Part shown: positions 25,928 through 35,452 of the stretch, piece by piece
Layout: every line of letters starts with the position of its first letter
How positions within the stretch are numbered: position 1 is the stretch's first letter
Assembly (NCBI GenBank): GCA_964466315.1
Contig: CAYXNS010000007.1
Coordinates: forward strand, 14,513-78,512
Length of the DNA stretch: 64,000 nucleotides
Direction of reading: 5' to 3'
Source: SMWC01 sp964466315
Lineage (GTDB): Bacteria > Pseudomonadota > Gammaproteobacteria > Steroidobacterales > Rariloculaceae
Notes under the pieces: generated by a model
The model's database searches: none
What the model was told of the DNA's origin: nothing
The model's input: the letters and a program-made list of their open reading frames with translations, nothing else
Position numbers and translations under genes: made by a program

Positions 25928-26892
25928 ACGGCGCCCTCGCCGCCGGACACCGCGTCGGCACGCAGTGTGGCGAGCAACGCCTCCATGTCTTGCGCGAGCG
26001 GGCTCTCATAACAGGACTCGCGTCCCGTATGGGGGTGAATAAACTCGAGCCGCACCGCGTGCAGCGCCTGGCGCCGAAAGCCCTGCAATTGCTCCCTGAG
26101 TTCGGAGCTCGGCGATCGCGGCAGGCGTGGCCGCCCCCCGTATAACGGATCGCCTACGAGCGGTGAACGCAGATAAGCAAAATGCACCCGGATCTGATGC
26201 GTACGCCCCGTCTCGAGTTGCAGTTTCAGATAGGTGTGCGCCCGGAAACGCTCGAGTATCCGATAGCGCGTCAGCGCGTGGCGCCCCTTTTCGATGACGG
26301 CCATCTTCAGGCGGTCGCGCGGATGCCGGCCGATGGGTGCGTCGATCTCGCCGCCACCCGTCAGCACACCCTGGCAAATACCGAGGTAGCTGCGACGTAC
26401 CTCGCGGGCCTCCAGTTGTTTAGCCAGCGCAGCATGTGCCGTCAGGGTCCGTGCAACGATAAGGAGCCCGCTCGTATCCTTGTCCAACCGGTGCACGATA
26501 CCCGCCCGCGGCACGGCGGCCAGCTCCGGATCCAGATTCAGAAGCGCATTTTGCAGTGTGCCCGTGGGATTTCCAGCACCCGGATGTACAACGAGCCCCG
26601 CGGGCTTATCGACGATGAAAACGGCCGCGTCCTCGTGGATCAGCGTGACCGGAATCGGCTCGGGTGCGACAGGCACGACGGGCTCGATCTCGGCTTCCAA
26701 CACGATCTCCTCGCCGCCACGGACGGTCGTGCTCGGCTCAGCCTGCGCACCATCCAGCGTCAACTGGCCGCTCTCGATCCAGATCTTGAGCCGGCTGCGC
26801 GAAAATTCGCTGAGGACGGCCGCCGCGGCCTGATCCAGGCGGCGCCCGGCCAAGTCCTCAGGAACCCGTTGTCGATGCAGAATTCGTTGCAC
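25924..26892 (-). CDS. rluD: 23S rRNA pseudouridine synthase RluD
   Basis: 322 residues. N-terminal S4 RNA-binding domain (residues about 15-75, SRSRLKIWIESGQLTLDG), then the pseudouridine synthase domain with RAGIVHRLDKDTSGLLIVART, where the Asp in RLDKDTSG is catalytic, plus LETGRTHQIRVHFAY. RluD modifies helix 69 of 23S rRNA. GTG start; divergent from bamD, a pairing conserved in Gammaproteobacteria that supports RluD rather than RluC. Confidence 0.93.
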   Translation of the reverse strand: MQRILHRQRVPEDLAGRRLDQAAAAVLSEFSRSRLKIWIESGQLTLDGAQAEPSTTVRGGEEIVLEAEIEPVVPVAPEPIPVTLIHEDAAVFIVDKPAGLVVHPGAGNPTGTLQNALLNLDPELAAVPRAGIVHRLDKDTSGLLIVARTLTAHAALAKQLEAREVRRSYLGICQGVLTGGGEIDAPIGRHPRDRLKMAVIEKGRHALTRYRILERFRAHTYLKLQLETGRTHQIRVHFAYLRSPLVGDPLYGGRPRLPRSPSSELREQLQGFRRQALHAVRLEFIHPHTGRESCYESPLAQDMEALLATLRADAVSGGEGAV

Positions 26893-26948
26893 GGCAAGGT
26901 GCCCCAGGATGTGGAAACTTTTCGTTATAATTCATGCTCTAAACTCTA

Positions 26949-26987
26949 CCCGGAGGCGGCTGTCAGCTGACTGTGTCGCCACCCGGG
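26949..26987 (+). promoter_or_regulatory. Structured leader upstream of bamD
   Basis: CCCGG-A-GGCG (26949-26958) pairs with CGCC-AC-CCGGG (26977-26987) to give a 9-bp stem with a bulge, and TCAGCTGA lies in the apical part. A TATAAT (26926-26931) 18 nt upstream could be the -10 of bamD, although no good -35 was found. The role is unknown. Confidence 0.35.
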
Positions 26988-27042
26988 AACTCGTTGCCGT
27001 AGTGTAAGCGTCTTTATGGGTGCTTAGTGCTGGAATAACCGG

Positions 27043-27795
27043 ATGCGCTTGTCGAATATTCTACTGATCGGACTCATCTCGCTCGGCGCTGCCCTCTCGG
27101 GCTGCGGTGGGGATGACAATGTCGTCCAGGACGAGGGGCCGGAGGCCCTCTATGAGCGCGGTGTCGACTCCATGAGTAGCGGCAACTTCCCAATTGCACT
27201 CGCCTACTTTCAAGCGCTCGAGGCACGCTATCCGTTCAGCAATGTTACGCGCCAGGCCCAGCTCGACATGGTGTACGCGTACTACCGGAATCGTGAGTTC
27301 GAGTCGGCTGTCGATGCGGCGGATGAGTTCGAGCGCGAGAACCCCACACATCCTCGCGTCGATTATTGCCTGTACATGAAAGGACTATCCTATTTCGACC
27401 AGGAGCCGAATATAATCGAGCGAACGTTCCGCGTGGATCTGACCGAGAGGCCACCTCGCGACACGATGCTGGCTTTTTCGATCTTCCAGGAACTGTTGCG
27501 GCGTTTTCCGAATAGCCAGTACACACCCGATACTCGTGAGCGCATGATATTTCTGCGTAATCGGCTTGCTACCTACGAGAATCATGTCGCTACCTACTAC
27601 ATCGAACGCGGTGCCTATGTCGCCGCGCTTAACCGCGCCAAGTACGCTCTCGAGCACTTCCCTGGCGCGCCCGCGATCGAGGAATCGCTCGAGATCATGA
27701 TCACCTCATACGAGCAACTTGGCATGCTGGATCTCGCTAACGACGCGCGGCGGGTGTTAGACGAAAGCTTCGGCGACATCACCGCCGCAGATTAG
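27043..27795 (+). CDS. bamD: Outer membrane assembly lipoprotein BamD
   Basis: 250 residues. Lipoprotein signal peptide with lipobox LSGC (Cys about residue 21), then five TPR-like repeats: EALYERGVDSMSSGNFPIALAYFQALEARYPFS, AQLDMVYAYYRNREFESAVDAADEFERENPTHPRVDYCLYMKG and so on, with the YFDQEP and RRFPNSQY motifs typical of BamD. It is an essential partner of BamA in inserting beta-barrel proteins. It ends in a 3-nt convergent overlap with nadE. Confidence 0.95.
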   Translation: MRLSNILLIGLISLGAALSGCGGDDNVVQDEGPEALYERGVDSMSSGNFPIALAYFQALEARYPFSNVTRQAQLDMVYAYYRNREFESAVDAADEFERENPTHPRVDYCLYMKGLSYFDQEPNIIERTFRVDLTERPPRDTMLAFSIFQELLRRFPNSQYTPDTRERMIFLRNRLATYENHVATYYIERGAYVAALNRAKYALEHFPGAPAIEESLEIMITSYEQLGMLDLANDARRVLDESFGDITAAD

Positions 27796-29408
27796 TAACC
27801 GGAAGTGATCGGGTAGCGCCAGTCGCGGCCGAAAGCTCGACTGCTGACTCGCACGCCGGGTGGCGCCTGCCGGCGCTTGTATTCATTCCGTTTTACGAGT
27901 TCCAGCACCCTTCCAACGACGTCACGGTCGAAACCGAGTGCCGTAATCTGCTCGACGGAGTAGTCCTTCTCGATGAATGCCTCGAGGATCGCGTCCAGAA
28001 CAGCGTAGGGTGGCAGTGAATCACTGTCTTTCTGATCCGGCCGGAGTTCGGCGGACGGCTCCCGTGTGATGACCCTCTCGGGAATAACCGGATCCTTGCC
28101 GTCCCGCCCATTGCGATAGCGGGCGAGTTGGTAGACCAGAGTCTTGCTGCAGTCCTTGAGCGGGGCGAACCCACCGGCCATGTCACCGTAAAGTGTCGCG
28201 TAGCCAACAGCCATCTCGCTCTTATTACCCGTCGTCAGGAGCATCTTGCCGGTCTTATTCGAGATCGCCATCAGTAATATGCCGCGACAACGCGCCTGAA
28301 TATTCTCCTCCGTCGCGTCCGGAGGCAGCCCTGCAAAAAGCTCCTCCAATACCGATAGCGTCACATCGAATATCGGCTCGATCGACATCGTATCGTAGTC
28401 GACGCCGAGATTGCTCGCTTGCTGGGCAGAGTCGTCGAGGCTCATCGCCGAGGTATAACGCGACGGCATCATGACCGCGTGGACACGATCCGCGCCGAGC
28501 GCATCAATTGCGACACATAGCGTCAATGCCGAATCGATTCCGCCGGACAAGCCGAGCACAACACTATCGAAGCCGTTTTTGTCGACATAGTCCCGGGTAC
28601 CAAGGATCAACGCGTTGTAGACGCTTTCAGCGACCGGCAGCTCCGACGTTACCTCGCCGGGCGCGAGTCGGACACCGTCCTCGGTCACGAGAACTTCGAC
28701 GACGTAGATTCCCTCCTCGAACGCGGGCGCCCGAAACATGACGCTGCCTGAAGCGTCCATCGCCATCGAGCCGCCATCGAACACGAGCTCATCCTGACCA
28801 CCGACCATATTCACATAGAGAAACGGGATGCCGTTCTCTCTCGCGCATTCGCGGAGCGCACTCTCGCGATTTTGTTGACTCTCCATATGGTACGGGGAAC
28901 CGTTAAGGACGAGGACGATCTGGGCGCCGGCCGCTCGAGCGGCGGCGCAAGGCCCCGGTTCCCAGGTATCCTCGCAGATCGTGAGGCCGAACCGTACGCC
29001 CGCGAACTCCACGACCGTCGGACCGATACCGCTTTCGAAGTAGCGCTTCTCGTCGAAGACGGCATAGTTGGGCAACGCCTGTTTCCGGTGACGTGTGAGT
29101 TCGACGCCGTCGCTGAGCAACGCTCCCGAGTTATAGATCCGATCGCCATCGTATTCGGGGAAGCCCACATAGAGAGCGATACCGTCGATACCCGTACGCA
29201 CCTCTTCGAGCGCCTCCTCGATACGCAAACGCATTCCGCGATGCAGGAGCAAATCCTCGGGTGGGTAGCCGCTCAGCGTTAGCTCCGGGAAAATAACCAG
29301 ATCGCAACCGAACTCATCGCGCGCCGTTTTCGCCGAAGCCAGAACTTTCTTGATGTTGGTGTCGATCGCACCAACGTGAGTATTGAGCTGCGCGAGCCCT
29401 ATCTTCAC
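27792..29408 (-). CDS. nadE: Glutamine-dependent NAD+ synthetase
   Basis: 538 residues in two domains. The N-terminal carbon-nitrogen hydrolase has the catalytic triad (Glu in VIFPELTLSGYPPEDLL, Lys in HRKQALPNYAVFDEKRYF, Cys in LTICEDTWEPG) and supplies ammonia from glutamine. The C-terminal synthetase has the P-loop LGLSGGIDSALTL and TGNKSEMAVGYATLYGDMAGG. It completes NAD synthesis from deamido-NAD. GTG start overlapping the sucD stop (GTGA), so translation is probably coupled to succinyl-CoA synthetase. Confidence 0.96.
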   Translation of the reverse strand: MKIGLAQLNTHVGAIDTNIKKVLASAKTARDEFGCDLVIFPELTLSGYPPEDLLLHRGMRLRIEEALEEVRTGIDGIALYVGFPEYDGDRIYNSGALLSDGVELTRHRKQALPNYAVFDEKRYFESGIGPTVVEFAGVRFGLTICEDTWEPGPCAAARAAGAQIVLVLNGSPYHMESQQNRESALRECARENGIPFLYVNMVGGQDELVFDGGSMAMDASGSVMFRAPAFEEGIYVVEVLVTEDGVRLAPGEVTSELPVAESVYNALILGTRDYVDKNGFDSVVLGLSGGIDSALTLCVAIDALGADRVHAVMMPSRYTSAMSLDDSAQQASNLGVDYDTMSIEPIFDVTLSVLEELFAGLPPDATEENIQARCRGILLMAISNKTGKMLLTTGNKSEMAVGYATLYGDMAGGFAPLKDCSKTLVYQLARYRNGRDGKDPVIPERVITREPSAELRPDQKDSDSLPPYAVLDAILEAFIEKDYSVEQITALGFDRDVVGRVLELVKRNEYKRRQAPPGVRVSSRAFGRDWRYPITSGY

Positions 29409-30274
29409 TCCAGCGCCTTGGACATCGCGCTACCGAGATCTGCCGGCGAGCGGACGGTAATCACCCCCGCTCCTTCAAGCGCCTCGAACTTCTCGTCAGC
29501 CGTGCCTTTGCCACCCGAGATAATCGCGCCCGCGTGTCCCATGCGCTTACCAGCCGGGGCCGTGACTCCGGCGATATAGGCCACGACCGGCTTTGTCACC
29601 TCGCTGGCGATAAACTCCGCGGCCGCTTCCTCATCCGATCCGCCGATCTCGCCGACCATGATGATGCCGCGCGTAGCGGGATCGGCTTCGAACAACATCA
29701 GACAGTCGATGAAACCCATGCCGCGTACCGGATCACCACCGATGCCGATGCACGTGGTCTGGCCCAGGCCCTCGTTCGTCGTCTGGAACACCGCTTCGTA
29801 GGTCAGCGTTCCGGAGCGAGAAATGATCCCGACCGAGCCGGGGGCATGGATAAAGCCGGGCATGATGCCAATCTTGCAAGCGCCCGGCGTGATTATACCG
29901 GGGCAGTTCGGTCCGATCAGAAGACAGTCTTGGCTCGCCAACACGGCCTTTACGCGCACCATATCGAGAACGGGCACGCCTTCGGTAATACAAACGATCA
30001 GCTCTACTCCGGTGTCAGCGGCTTCGAGGATCGCATCGGCCGCAAATGGCGCCGGCACATAAATCATGCTGACGGTCGCCTGACTTTCGCGGACGGCATC
30101 ATGCACGGTATGGTAAACGGGAACTCCGAGGCACTCCTCACCACCTCGGCCGGGCGTCACGCCCGCGACAACTTGCGTACCGTACTCGAGGCATTGCGCC
30201 GTGTGAAAGCTCCCGTGCCTGCCGGTGAGTCCCTGACACAGAACTTTCGTTTCGCTGCCGACGAGTATGCTCAT
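29405..30274 (-). CDS. sucD: Succinyl-CoA synthetase, alpha subunit
   Basis: 289 residues. CoA-binding Rossmann-like domain (KVLCQGLTGRHGSFHT), then ligase domain with IGPNCPGIITPGACKIGIMPG, GEIGGSDEEAAAEFI and the phosphorylated His in KRMGHAGAII. With SucC it makes ATP or GTP from succinyl-CoA in the TCA cycle. It overlaps sucC by 4 nt. Confidence 0.97.
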   Translation of the reverse strand: MSILVGSETKVLCQGLTGRHGSFHTAQCLEYGTQVVAGVTPGRGGEECLGVPVYHTVHDAVRESQATVSMIYVPAPFAADAILEAADTGVELIVCITEGVPVLDMVRVKAVLASQDCLLIGPNCPGIITPGACKIGIMPGFIHAPGSVGIISRSGTLTYEAVFQTTNEGLGQTTCIGIGGDPVRGMGFIDCLMLFEADPATRGIIMVGEIGGSDEEAAAEFIASEVTKPVVAYIAGVTAPAGKRMGHAGAIISGGKGTADEKFEALEGAGVITVRSPADLGSAMSKALE

Positions 30275-31449
30275 GTGCGTGCGCCCTTGTTCTTAGCCTG
30301 CTCTATGACCTTGACTGCCGCATCCGTGAGATCGTCGGCCGCGAGGATAGATAAGTCGTTATCCGCGAGTAGCTGGCGCCCCTTCTCGACATTCGTGCCT
30401 TCGAGGCGGACGACGACCGGAACGTCGACATGAACTTCGCGAACCGCCGCGATGATGCCCTCGGCGATCAGATCGCAGCGCACGATGCCGCCGAATATGT
30501 TGACGAGTATGGCCTCGACATTGTCGTTGGCCAGAACGATCTTGAAGGCCTTCGTGACTCGTTCAGCCGTCGCGCCGCCGCCGACGTCGAGAAAATTGGC
30601 GGGCTCGCCGCCATGAAGCTTGATAAGGTCCATCGTGGCCATGGCCAGGCCGGCGCCGTTGACCATGCAGGCGATGTTACCGTCGAGCGACACATAGTTG
30701 AGATCGTGGTCCCGCGCCTCGCGCTCCTTTTCATCCTCTTGCGCCTCATCCCGCAGCGCTTCGAGTGACGGTTGACGGAACAGGGCGTTATCCTCGACGT
30801 TGATCTTTGCGTCCAGCGCAATCACGTTGCCCTCGCCCGTCACGATCAGTGGATTGATCTCGACAAGGCTCGCATCGCACTCATCAAACAGTTTCGCAAG
30901 CTTGGCGAGTATGTCGCCGAGTTCCCGTTGCTGACTCTTGCTCAGGCCGAGGCCGAGAGCGAGAGCCCGCGTCTGGTAGTCGGATAGACCCGCGGCCGGA
31001 TGCAGCGTGGCTGTCAGTATCTGCTCGGGCGTGTCGGCCGCGACAGCCTCGATGTCCATCCCGCCGGCCGCCGAGGCCATGATGACGACACGCTCGGAAT
31101 CCCGGTCGACGAGGAAGCTGAGATAGAGTTCTCGGTCGATCGACGAGCCTTCCTCGACATACACGGTGTCGATGGGCAGTCCTTCGGGGCCGCTCTGATG
31201 CGTGACGAGCTGAGTGCCGAGAAGCGCCTCGGCATGCTCGCCAACCTCCGCCGTGCTGCAGGCAAGCCGCACACCGCCCGCCTTGCCGCGGCCGCCGGCG
31301 TGTACCTGCGCCTTGACGACCCAGAGGTCACCGCCCAGCTCATCCGCAGCGGCGACCGCCTCCGCCGGCGTCACCGCAACGTGACCAGCGGGCACGGGTA
31401 TGCCGAATTGGACGAATAATGCCTTGGCCTGGTATTCGTGAAGATTCAA
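30271..31449 (-). CDS. sucC: Succinyl-CoA synthetase, beta subunit
   Basis: 392 residues. ATP-grasp domain (MNLHEYQAKALFVQFGIPVPAG, VVKAQVHAGGRGKAGGV), LVEINPLIVTGEGNVIALDAK, and the CoA ligase part with NFLDVGGGATAERVTKAF and LVNIFGGIVRCD. It heads the sucC-sucD-nadE operon, in divergent orientation to pilS across 109 nt. In E. coli sucCD follows sucAB; here it stands next to the pilus regulators. Confidence 0.97.
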   Translation of the reverse strand: MNLHEYQAKALFVQFGIPVPAGHVAVTPAEAVAAADELGGDLWVVKAQVHAGGRGKAGGVRLACSTAEVGEHAEALLGTQLVTHQSGPEGLPIDTVYVEEGSSIDRELYLSFLVDRDSERVVIMASAAGGMDIEAVAADTPEQILTATLHPAAGLSDYQTRALALGLGLSKSQQRELGDILAKLAKLFDECDASLVEINPLIVTGEGNVIALDAKINVEDNALFRQPSLEALRDEAQEDEKEREARDHDLNYVSLDGNIACMVNGAGLAMATMDLIKLHGGEPANFLDVGGGATAERVTKAFKIVLANDNVEAILVNIFGGIVRCDLIAEGIIAAVREVHVDVPVVVRLEGTNVEKGRQLLADNDLSILAADDLTDAAVKVIEQAKNKGART

Positions 31450-31558
31450 ATGAGATCTCGTTTACGACGGCGGCGGTATTGTCTATGAAAGGGAATGGCT
31501 TCGCAAAGTGACATCCGTCCGCTAGACGATGCGCCCGATCGGGTAGAATCGCCGACAG

Positions 31559-33220
31559 ATGTTCGCCGCTGACTCCACGTCCACTACTCGGCCCAGACTG
31601 GGTCGCATCACGACATCCGTACCTGATTCGGAGGATTTTGCCTGGCGGGTTCTGTTCCTCCTCAATATGTTCCGCTTGACGCTGGGCAGCCTATTGCTGG
31701 CCGTCTTCCTTGCAGTCACCGAGCCCCACATCATCGGTGGCACGAATCCGACGCTCGCGTGGGGTGCGCTGCTCGCGATGCTTGCGACAGGAGTCGTGGA
31801 GATCTGGCTCCTGCGGCGCCGTACCCCTTCCTCAAACGCCCAGATTTACGCGCAATTCATGCTGGACCTCACGATCATCACGGCGCTGATGCACGCCAGC
31901 GGCGGTGTGTCGAGCGGCGTCGGCGGACTGCTCGTCGTCTCGGTCGGGGCGTTTGCGCTACTCGTGCCGGGCGAACGAGCGTTCCTGTTCGCGGCTGTCG
32001 CGGCATTGACGATCCTCGGGGAGCAAACCCTGTCGCAATTCCAGGGCGTTACCGGTACAGCCGCGTACGCGCCGGCGGGCATCCTCGGCGCCGTCGTTTT
32101 CGTGATCGCCATCGTAGTGCAGGTGTTAAGGCACCGGATGCTGGAGACGGAGGCGCTCGCGGAGCAACGCGGTGTCGACCTCAAGAACCTCGGGGAGCTC
32201 AACCAATACATCGTGCAGCATCTGCGCGAGAGTATCGTCGTGGTCGACGGCAACGATCAACTCCGCCTCATCAATGAGTCGGCGGCAACGCAACTGGGCG
32301 CAGCCAGCCGCCGACCAGGCCAGGCTTTGAGCGACATCTCACCCGAGCTCGCGGATCGTCTCGCAACCTGGCGGCACAGAGGACGAGCGCCCGGCGAGGC
32401 GCCGGCAAGCTTGAGCTCGGCCGACGGCGCGGCGACGATCATCCCGCATTTCGCGCCGCTCGGAGTGGAGCGCTCGGGCGGCATGCTGATCTTTCTGGAG
32501 GACACCTCTCTGCTTGCCGAGCGGGTTCAGCAGACCAAGCTGGCATCGCTGGGCCGGCTCTCGGCCAGCATCGCTCACGAGATACGCAACCCGGTCGGGG
32601 CCATGAGCCATGCCAGCCAGCTGCTCGTGGAGTCCTCCGATATCGGACCCGAGGAGGAACGGCTGACCGATATCATCCGTGTCAATGGCACCCGTGTCAG
32701 TCAGATCGTAGAGAACGTCCTGGCGCTGTCTCGTCGCGACAAGACTCAACCCGAACGCCTGCAGCTCAAGCCCTGGATCGAGGAATTCGCCGAAGAGTTC
32801 GTACAAACCCTCGAACTCTACGAAGGTACTGTGACCGTGCTCGACAAAGCGCCCGAGACCGAGGTGCGCATGGATCTGACACATCTGCATCAGATTGTCT
32901 GGAATCTGTGCGATAACGCCGTCAAATACGCAAGCGCAACGGCTGGCGGCATTTCGGTCGAACTCGATTGCGGGCGGCTCGAGGGTACGGGCAGACCGTA
33001 TCTCGAGATCGCCGATCGCGGCCCGGGCATCGATGCCGAGAAGATCGAGCAGATCTTCGAGCCGTTCTATACGGGAGAAGACGGCGGGACGGGACTCGGG
33101 CTATTCATCTCTCGGGAGCTTTGCGAGTGCAACGGCGCAACACTACGCTATCAGCAGCGTGACGGTGGCGGCAGCGTGTTTCGTGTAGTCTTTGCGGATC
33201 CGACTCGCTGGCAACGATAG
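31559..33220 (+). CDS. pilS: Sensor histidine kinase PilS
   Basis: 553 residues. An N-terminal bundle of about six membrane helices (residues 30-190), a PAS domain (QYIVQHLRESIVVVDGNDQLRLINESA), a HisKA dimerisation domain with SIAHEIRNPVGAMSHASQLL (His autophosphorylated) and an ATPase domain with NLCDNAVKYA, ADRGPGI and GTGLGLFIS. PilS controls PilR phosphorylation and so pilin gene transcription. pilR follows 10 nt later. Confidence 0.95.
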   Translation: MFAADSTSTTRPRLGRITTSVPDSEDFAWRVLFLLNMFRLTLGSLLLAVFLAVTEPHIIGGTNPTLAWGALLAMLATGVVEIWLLRRRTPSSNAQIYAQFMLDLTIITALMHASGGVSSGVGGLLVVSVGAFALLVPGERAFLFAAVAALTILGEQTLSQFQGVTGTAAYAPAGILGAVVFVIAIVVQVLRHRMLETEALAEQRGVDLKNLGELNQYIVQHLRESIVVVDGNDQLRLINESAATQLGAASRRPGQALSDISPELADRLATWRHRGRAPGEAPASLSSADGAATIIPHFAPLGVERSGGMLIFLEDTSLLAERVQQTKLASLGRLSASIAHEIRNPVGAMSHASQLLVESSDIGPEEERLTDIIRVNGTRVSQIVENVLALSRRDKTQPERLQLKPWIEEFAEEFVQTLELYEGTVTVLDKAPETEVRMDLTHLHQIVWNLCDNAVKYASATAGGISVELDCGRLEGTGRPYLEIADRGPGIDAEKIEQIFEPFYTGEDGGTGLGLFISRELCECNGATLRYQQRDGGGSVFRVVFADPTRWQR

Positions 33221-33230
33221 TCTTGAGCCA

Positions 33231-34538
33231 ATGAAACCGACCGCATTAGTCGTGGACGACGAACCCGATCTTTGTGAACTGTTGTCGATCACACTCGACC
33301 GGATGGGCATCGTGACGCGTACCTGTAACGACGTCGCAGCCGCCAAGCTCGCTCTGGGTAAGCAGGCTTACGATCTTTGCTTGACGGATATGCGGCTTCC
33401 CAACGGTGACGGGCTCGAACTCGTCGAGTGGATGCAGCATGAAGTTCCGGGCACGCCCGTCGCCGTGATTACCGCGCATGGCAGCGTCGAGACTGCCGTC
33501 AGGGCGCTCAAGGTCGGAGCTTTCGATTTCGTCTCCAAGCCGTTGGACCTCAACGATCTACGCAAGCTCGTGACGGCCGCGCTGAAACTCAAGAGCGTCG
33601 GCCAACCCGCTGGCCTGAGCACGCCGGGGCTGGCCGGTGCATCGCCGGCGATAGAGCGTCTTCGGACCTTGATCGGCAAGGTCTCCCGCAGTCAGGCACC
33701 GGTCTTCATCTCAGGCGAGTCCGGTACCGGTAAGGAACTCGTGGCTAAGATGGTGCATGACGCCGGACCGCGTGGTGACGGACCGTTCATCCCCATCAAC
33801 TGCGGCGCCATCCCTTCCGAACTCATGGAGAGTGAGCTCTTCGGTCATAAGAAGGGCAGTTTCACGGGCGCCGTCAGCGATAAGATGGGCCTCATACAGA
33901 TGGCCGAGGGCGGCACCTTATTCCTCGACGAAGTGGCGGATCTGCCGTTGCATATGCAGGTGAAGCTGTTGCGCGTCATTCAGGAGAAGGCGGTACGCCC
34001 CGTAGGCGAGGGAAACGAGCTTCCCGTCGACGTGCGGATCCTCAGCGCGACGCATCAGAATCTCGAGGAACTCGTGGCCGAAGGCAGTTTCCGAGAAGAT
34101 CTCTATTACCGGATTAACGTCATAGAACTCCATGTGCCCGCATTGCGAGATCGCGGCAATGACGTGCTGATCCTGGCTCATGAGATTCTCGAGCGGTTGG
34201 CGCGGGACCTCGACCTGCCCGTGCCGTCACTGACGGCGGCGGCGGCGGCGGCACTCGAAACCTACCGATTTCCCGGCAACGTTCGCGAACTCGAGAACAT
34301 CCTGGAGCGGGCGCTAACCCTCGCTTCGGGTGAAGAAATCGATACCGCCGACATTCAGTTGCGGCCCATGACTGTCGCCGACGGCGCGCCGCTAGGCGAT
34401 CAACTCGAAGGAATGGAGCGTGACGCTATCGTGAATGCGCTCGAACAGACCCGCTATAACAAGACGGCAGCGGCAAAACTTCTCGGTATCAGCTTTCGTG
34501 CCCTACGTTATCGGATCAAGAAACTGGGCATCGACTGA
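33231..34538 (+). CDS. pilR: NtrC-family response regulator PilR
   Basis: 435 residues from ATG 33231 (MKPTALVVDDEPDLCELL). Receiver domain with phospho-acceptor Asp in LCLTDMRLPNGDG; sigma-54 activator AAA+ domain with GESGTGKELVAKMVHDAG, the GAFTGA loop present as GSFTGA, and GGTLFLDEVADLPLHMQ; Fis-type HTH at the end (NKTAAAKLLGISFRALRYRIKKLG). The loop change Ala to Ser is tolerated in some activators. It drives the sigma-54 promoter of pilA immediately downstream. Confidence 0.95.
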   Translation: MKPTALVVDDEPDLCELLSITLDRMGIVTRTCNDVAAAKLALGKQAYDLCLTDMRLPNGDGLELVEWMQHEVPGTPVAVITAHGSVETAVRALKVGAFDFVSKPLDLNDLRKLVTAALKLKSVGQPAGLSTPGLAGASPAIERLRTLIGKVSRSQAPVFISGESGTGKELVAKMVHDAGPRGDGPFIPINCGAIPSELMESELFGHKKGSFTGAVSDKMGLIQMAEGGTLFLDEVADLPLHMQVKLLRVIQEKAVRPVGEGNELPVDVRILSATHQNLEELVAEGSFREDLYYRINVIELHVPALRDRGNDVLILAHEILERLARDLDLPVPSLTAAAAAALETYRFPGNVRELENILERALTLASGEEIDTADIQLRPMTVADGAPLGDQLEGMERDAIVNALEQTRYNKTAAAKLLGISFRALRYRIKKLGID

Positions 34539-34667
34539 CCCGAGTGACAAAAATGGTCAGTTTGTGCCGCTAGACCGCTTCTCGTTCCCGTCCCGGGTCG
34601 AGCAATATGTTCAATGCAGCGGGTTAAGACTTTGATTTAACTAAATTTTAAGTGTCTCCTCTGAAAG

Positions 34668-34684
34668 TTGGCACGCCCCTTGCA
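34668..34684 (+). promoter_or_regulatory. Sigma-54 promoter of pilA
   Basis: TTGGCACGCCCCTTGCA carries the invariant GG (-24, 34670-34671) and GC (-12, 34682-34683) with the required 12-nt offset. It lies about 65 nt before the pilA start and downstream of pilR, whose product is a sigma-54 activator. Confidence 0.92.
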
Positions 34685-34746
34685 ATATTTACGGCATAGG
34701 CTTCTTGGCCGACAGGTCTTTTTCAAACCGTTTAAGGAGTATCTCC

Positions 34747-35262
34747 ATGAACAAGCTTCAACAGGGTTTCACCCTCATCGAATTAATGATCGTCGTCGCG
34801 ATCATCGGCATCCTGTCTGCGATCGCCATTCCTGCTTATCAGGGCTACACGATTCGCGCACAGGTTTCTGAGGGCATGAGCCTGGCCGCCGCCGCGAAGG
34901 CTGCTGTGGCTGAGGATTTCCTGAATGAGGGCACCGCCCCTGCTAACCGTACGGATGCGGGCATGACGCCGAATGGCACCGATACGCAGGGCAAGTATGT
35001 CTCCAGCGTCGACGTCGTCGACGGCGCGATCATCATCACCTATGGCAACGAAGCCAACGCGGCGATCGCCAATCAGACCCTCGGCTTGACACCGTACGAG
35101 AGTGTCGACCTGTCGGTCATCTGGAGGTGTGGCGCGGCCCCAGAACCGACCGGCGCAAGCGGCTTGCTGGGTACCACCGGAGGCACCCCGGCCACGCTGA
35201 ACAACGGTACGCTGGCCGGAGGCGCTTTCCAGCAGTATCTGCCGTCTGCTTGCCGCCTGTAG
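34747..35262 (+). CDS. pilA: Major type IV pilin
   Basis: 171 residues from ATG 34747, with AAGGAG 8 nt upstream. Short leader MNKLQQG, cut by PilD before FTLIELMIVVAIIGILSAIA; Glu5 of the mature protein is present. The hydrophobic alpha-1 helix, then a variable globular domain with a C-terminal Cys pair (IWRCGA and PSACRL) closing the D-loop, mark a type IVa pilin. A strong terminator follows. The leader and promoter indicate the principal pilin gene. Confidence 0.95.
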   Translation: MNKLQQGFTLIELMIVVAIIGILSAIAIPAYQGYTIRAQVSEGMSLAAAAKAAVAEDFLNEGTAPANRTDAGMTPNGTDTQGKYVSSVDVVDGAIIITYGNEANAAIANQTLGLTPYESVDLSVIWRCGAAPEPTGASGLLGTTGGTPATLNNGTLAGGAFQQYLPSACRL

Positions 35263-35292
35263 CAGCGTAAGCACTGCTAAGCTAAAGTGACG

Positions 35293-35321
35293 GAGGCCCC
35301 CGCATCGCGGGGGCCTCTTTC
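35293..35321 (+). terminator. Rho-independent terminator of pilA
   Basis: GAGGCCCCCGC and GCGGGGGCCTC form an 11-bp perfect stem with an ATC loop, followed by TTTCATTT. It separates highly expressed pilA from the pilB-pilC-pilD genes. Confidence 0.9.
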
Positions 35322-35452
35322 ATTTCCGGGGCAAAAAAACGGATCCTAAGCCCCTGGAAGCATTCCGCAACGGCGACCAGGGTGCCTGCACCCGGACAGT
35401 GGAGGCCCGTAGGCGAAAACCCGGTAAATCTTTGCCATAAAAGGAGAACTCG

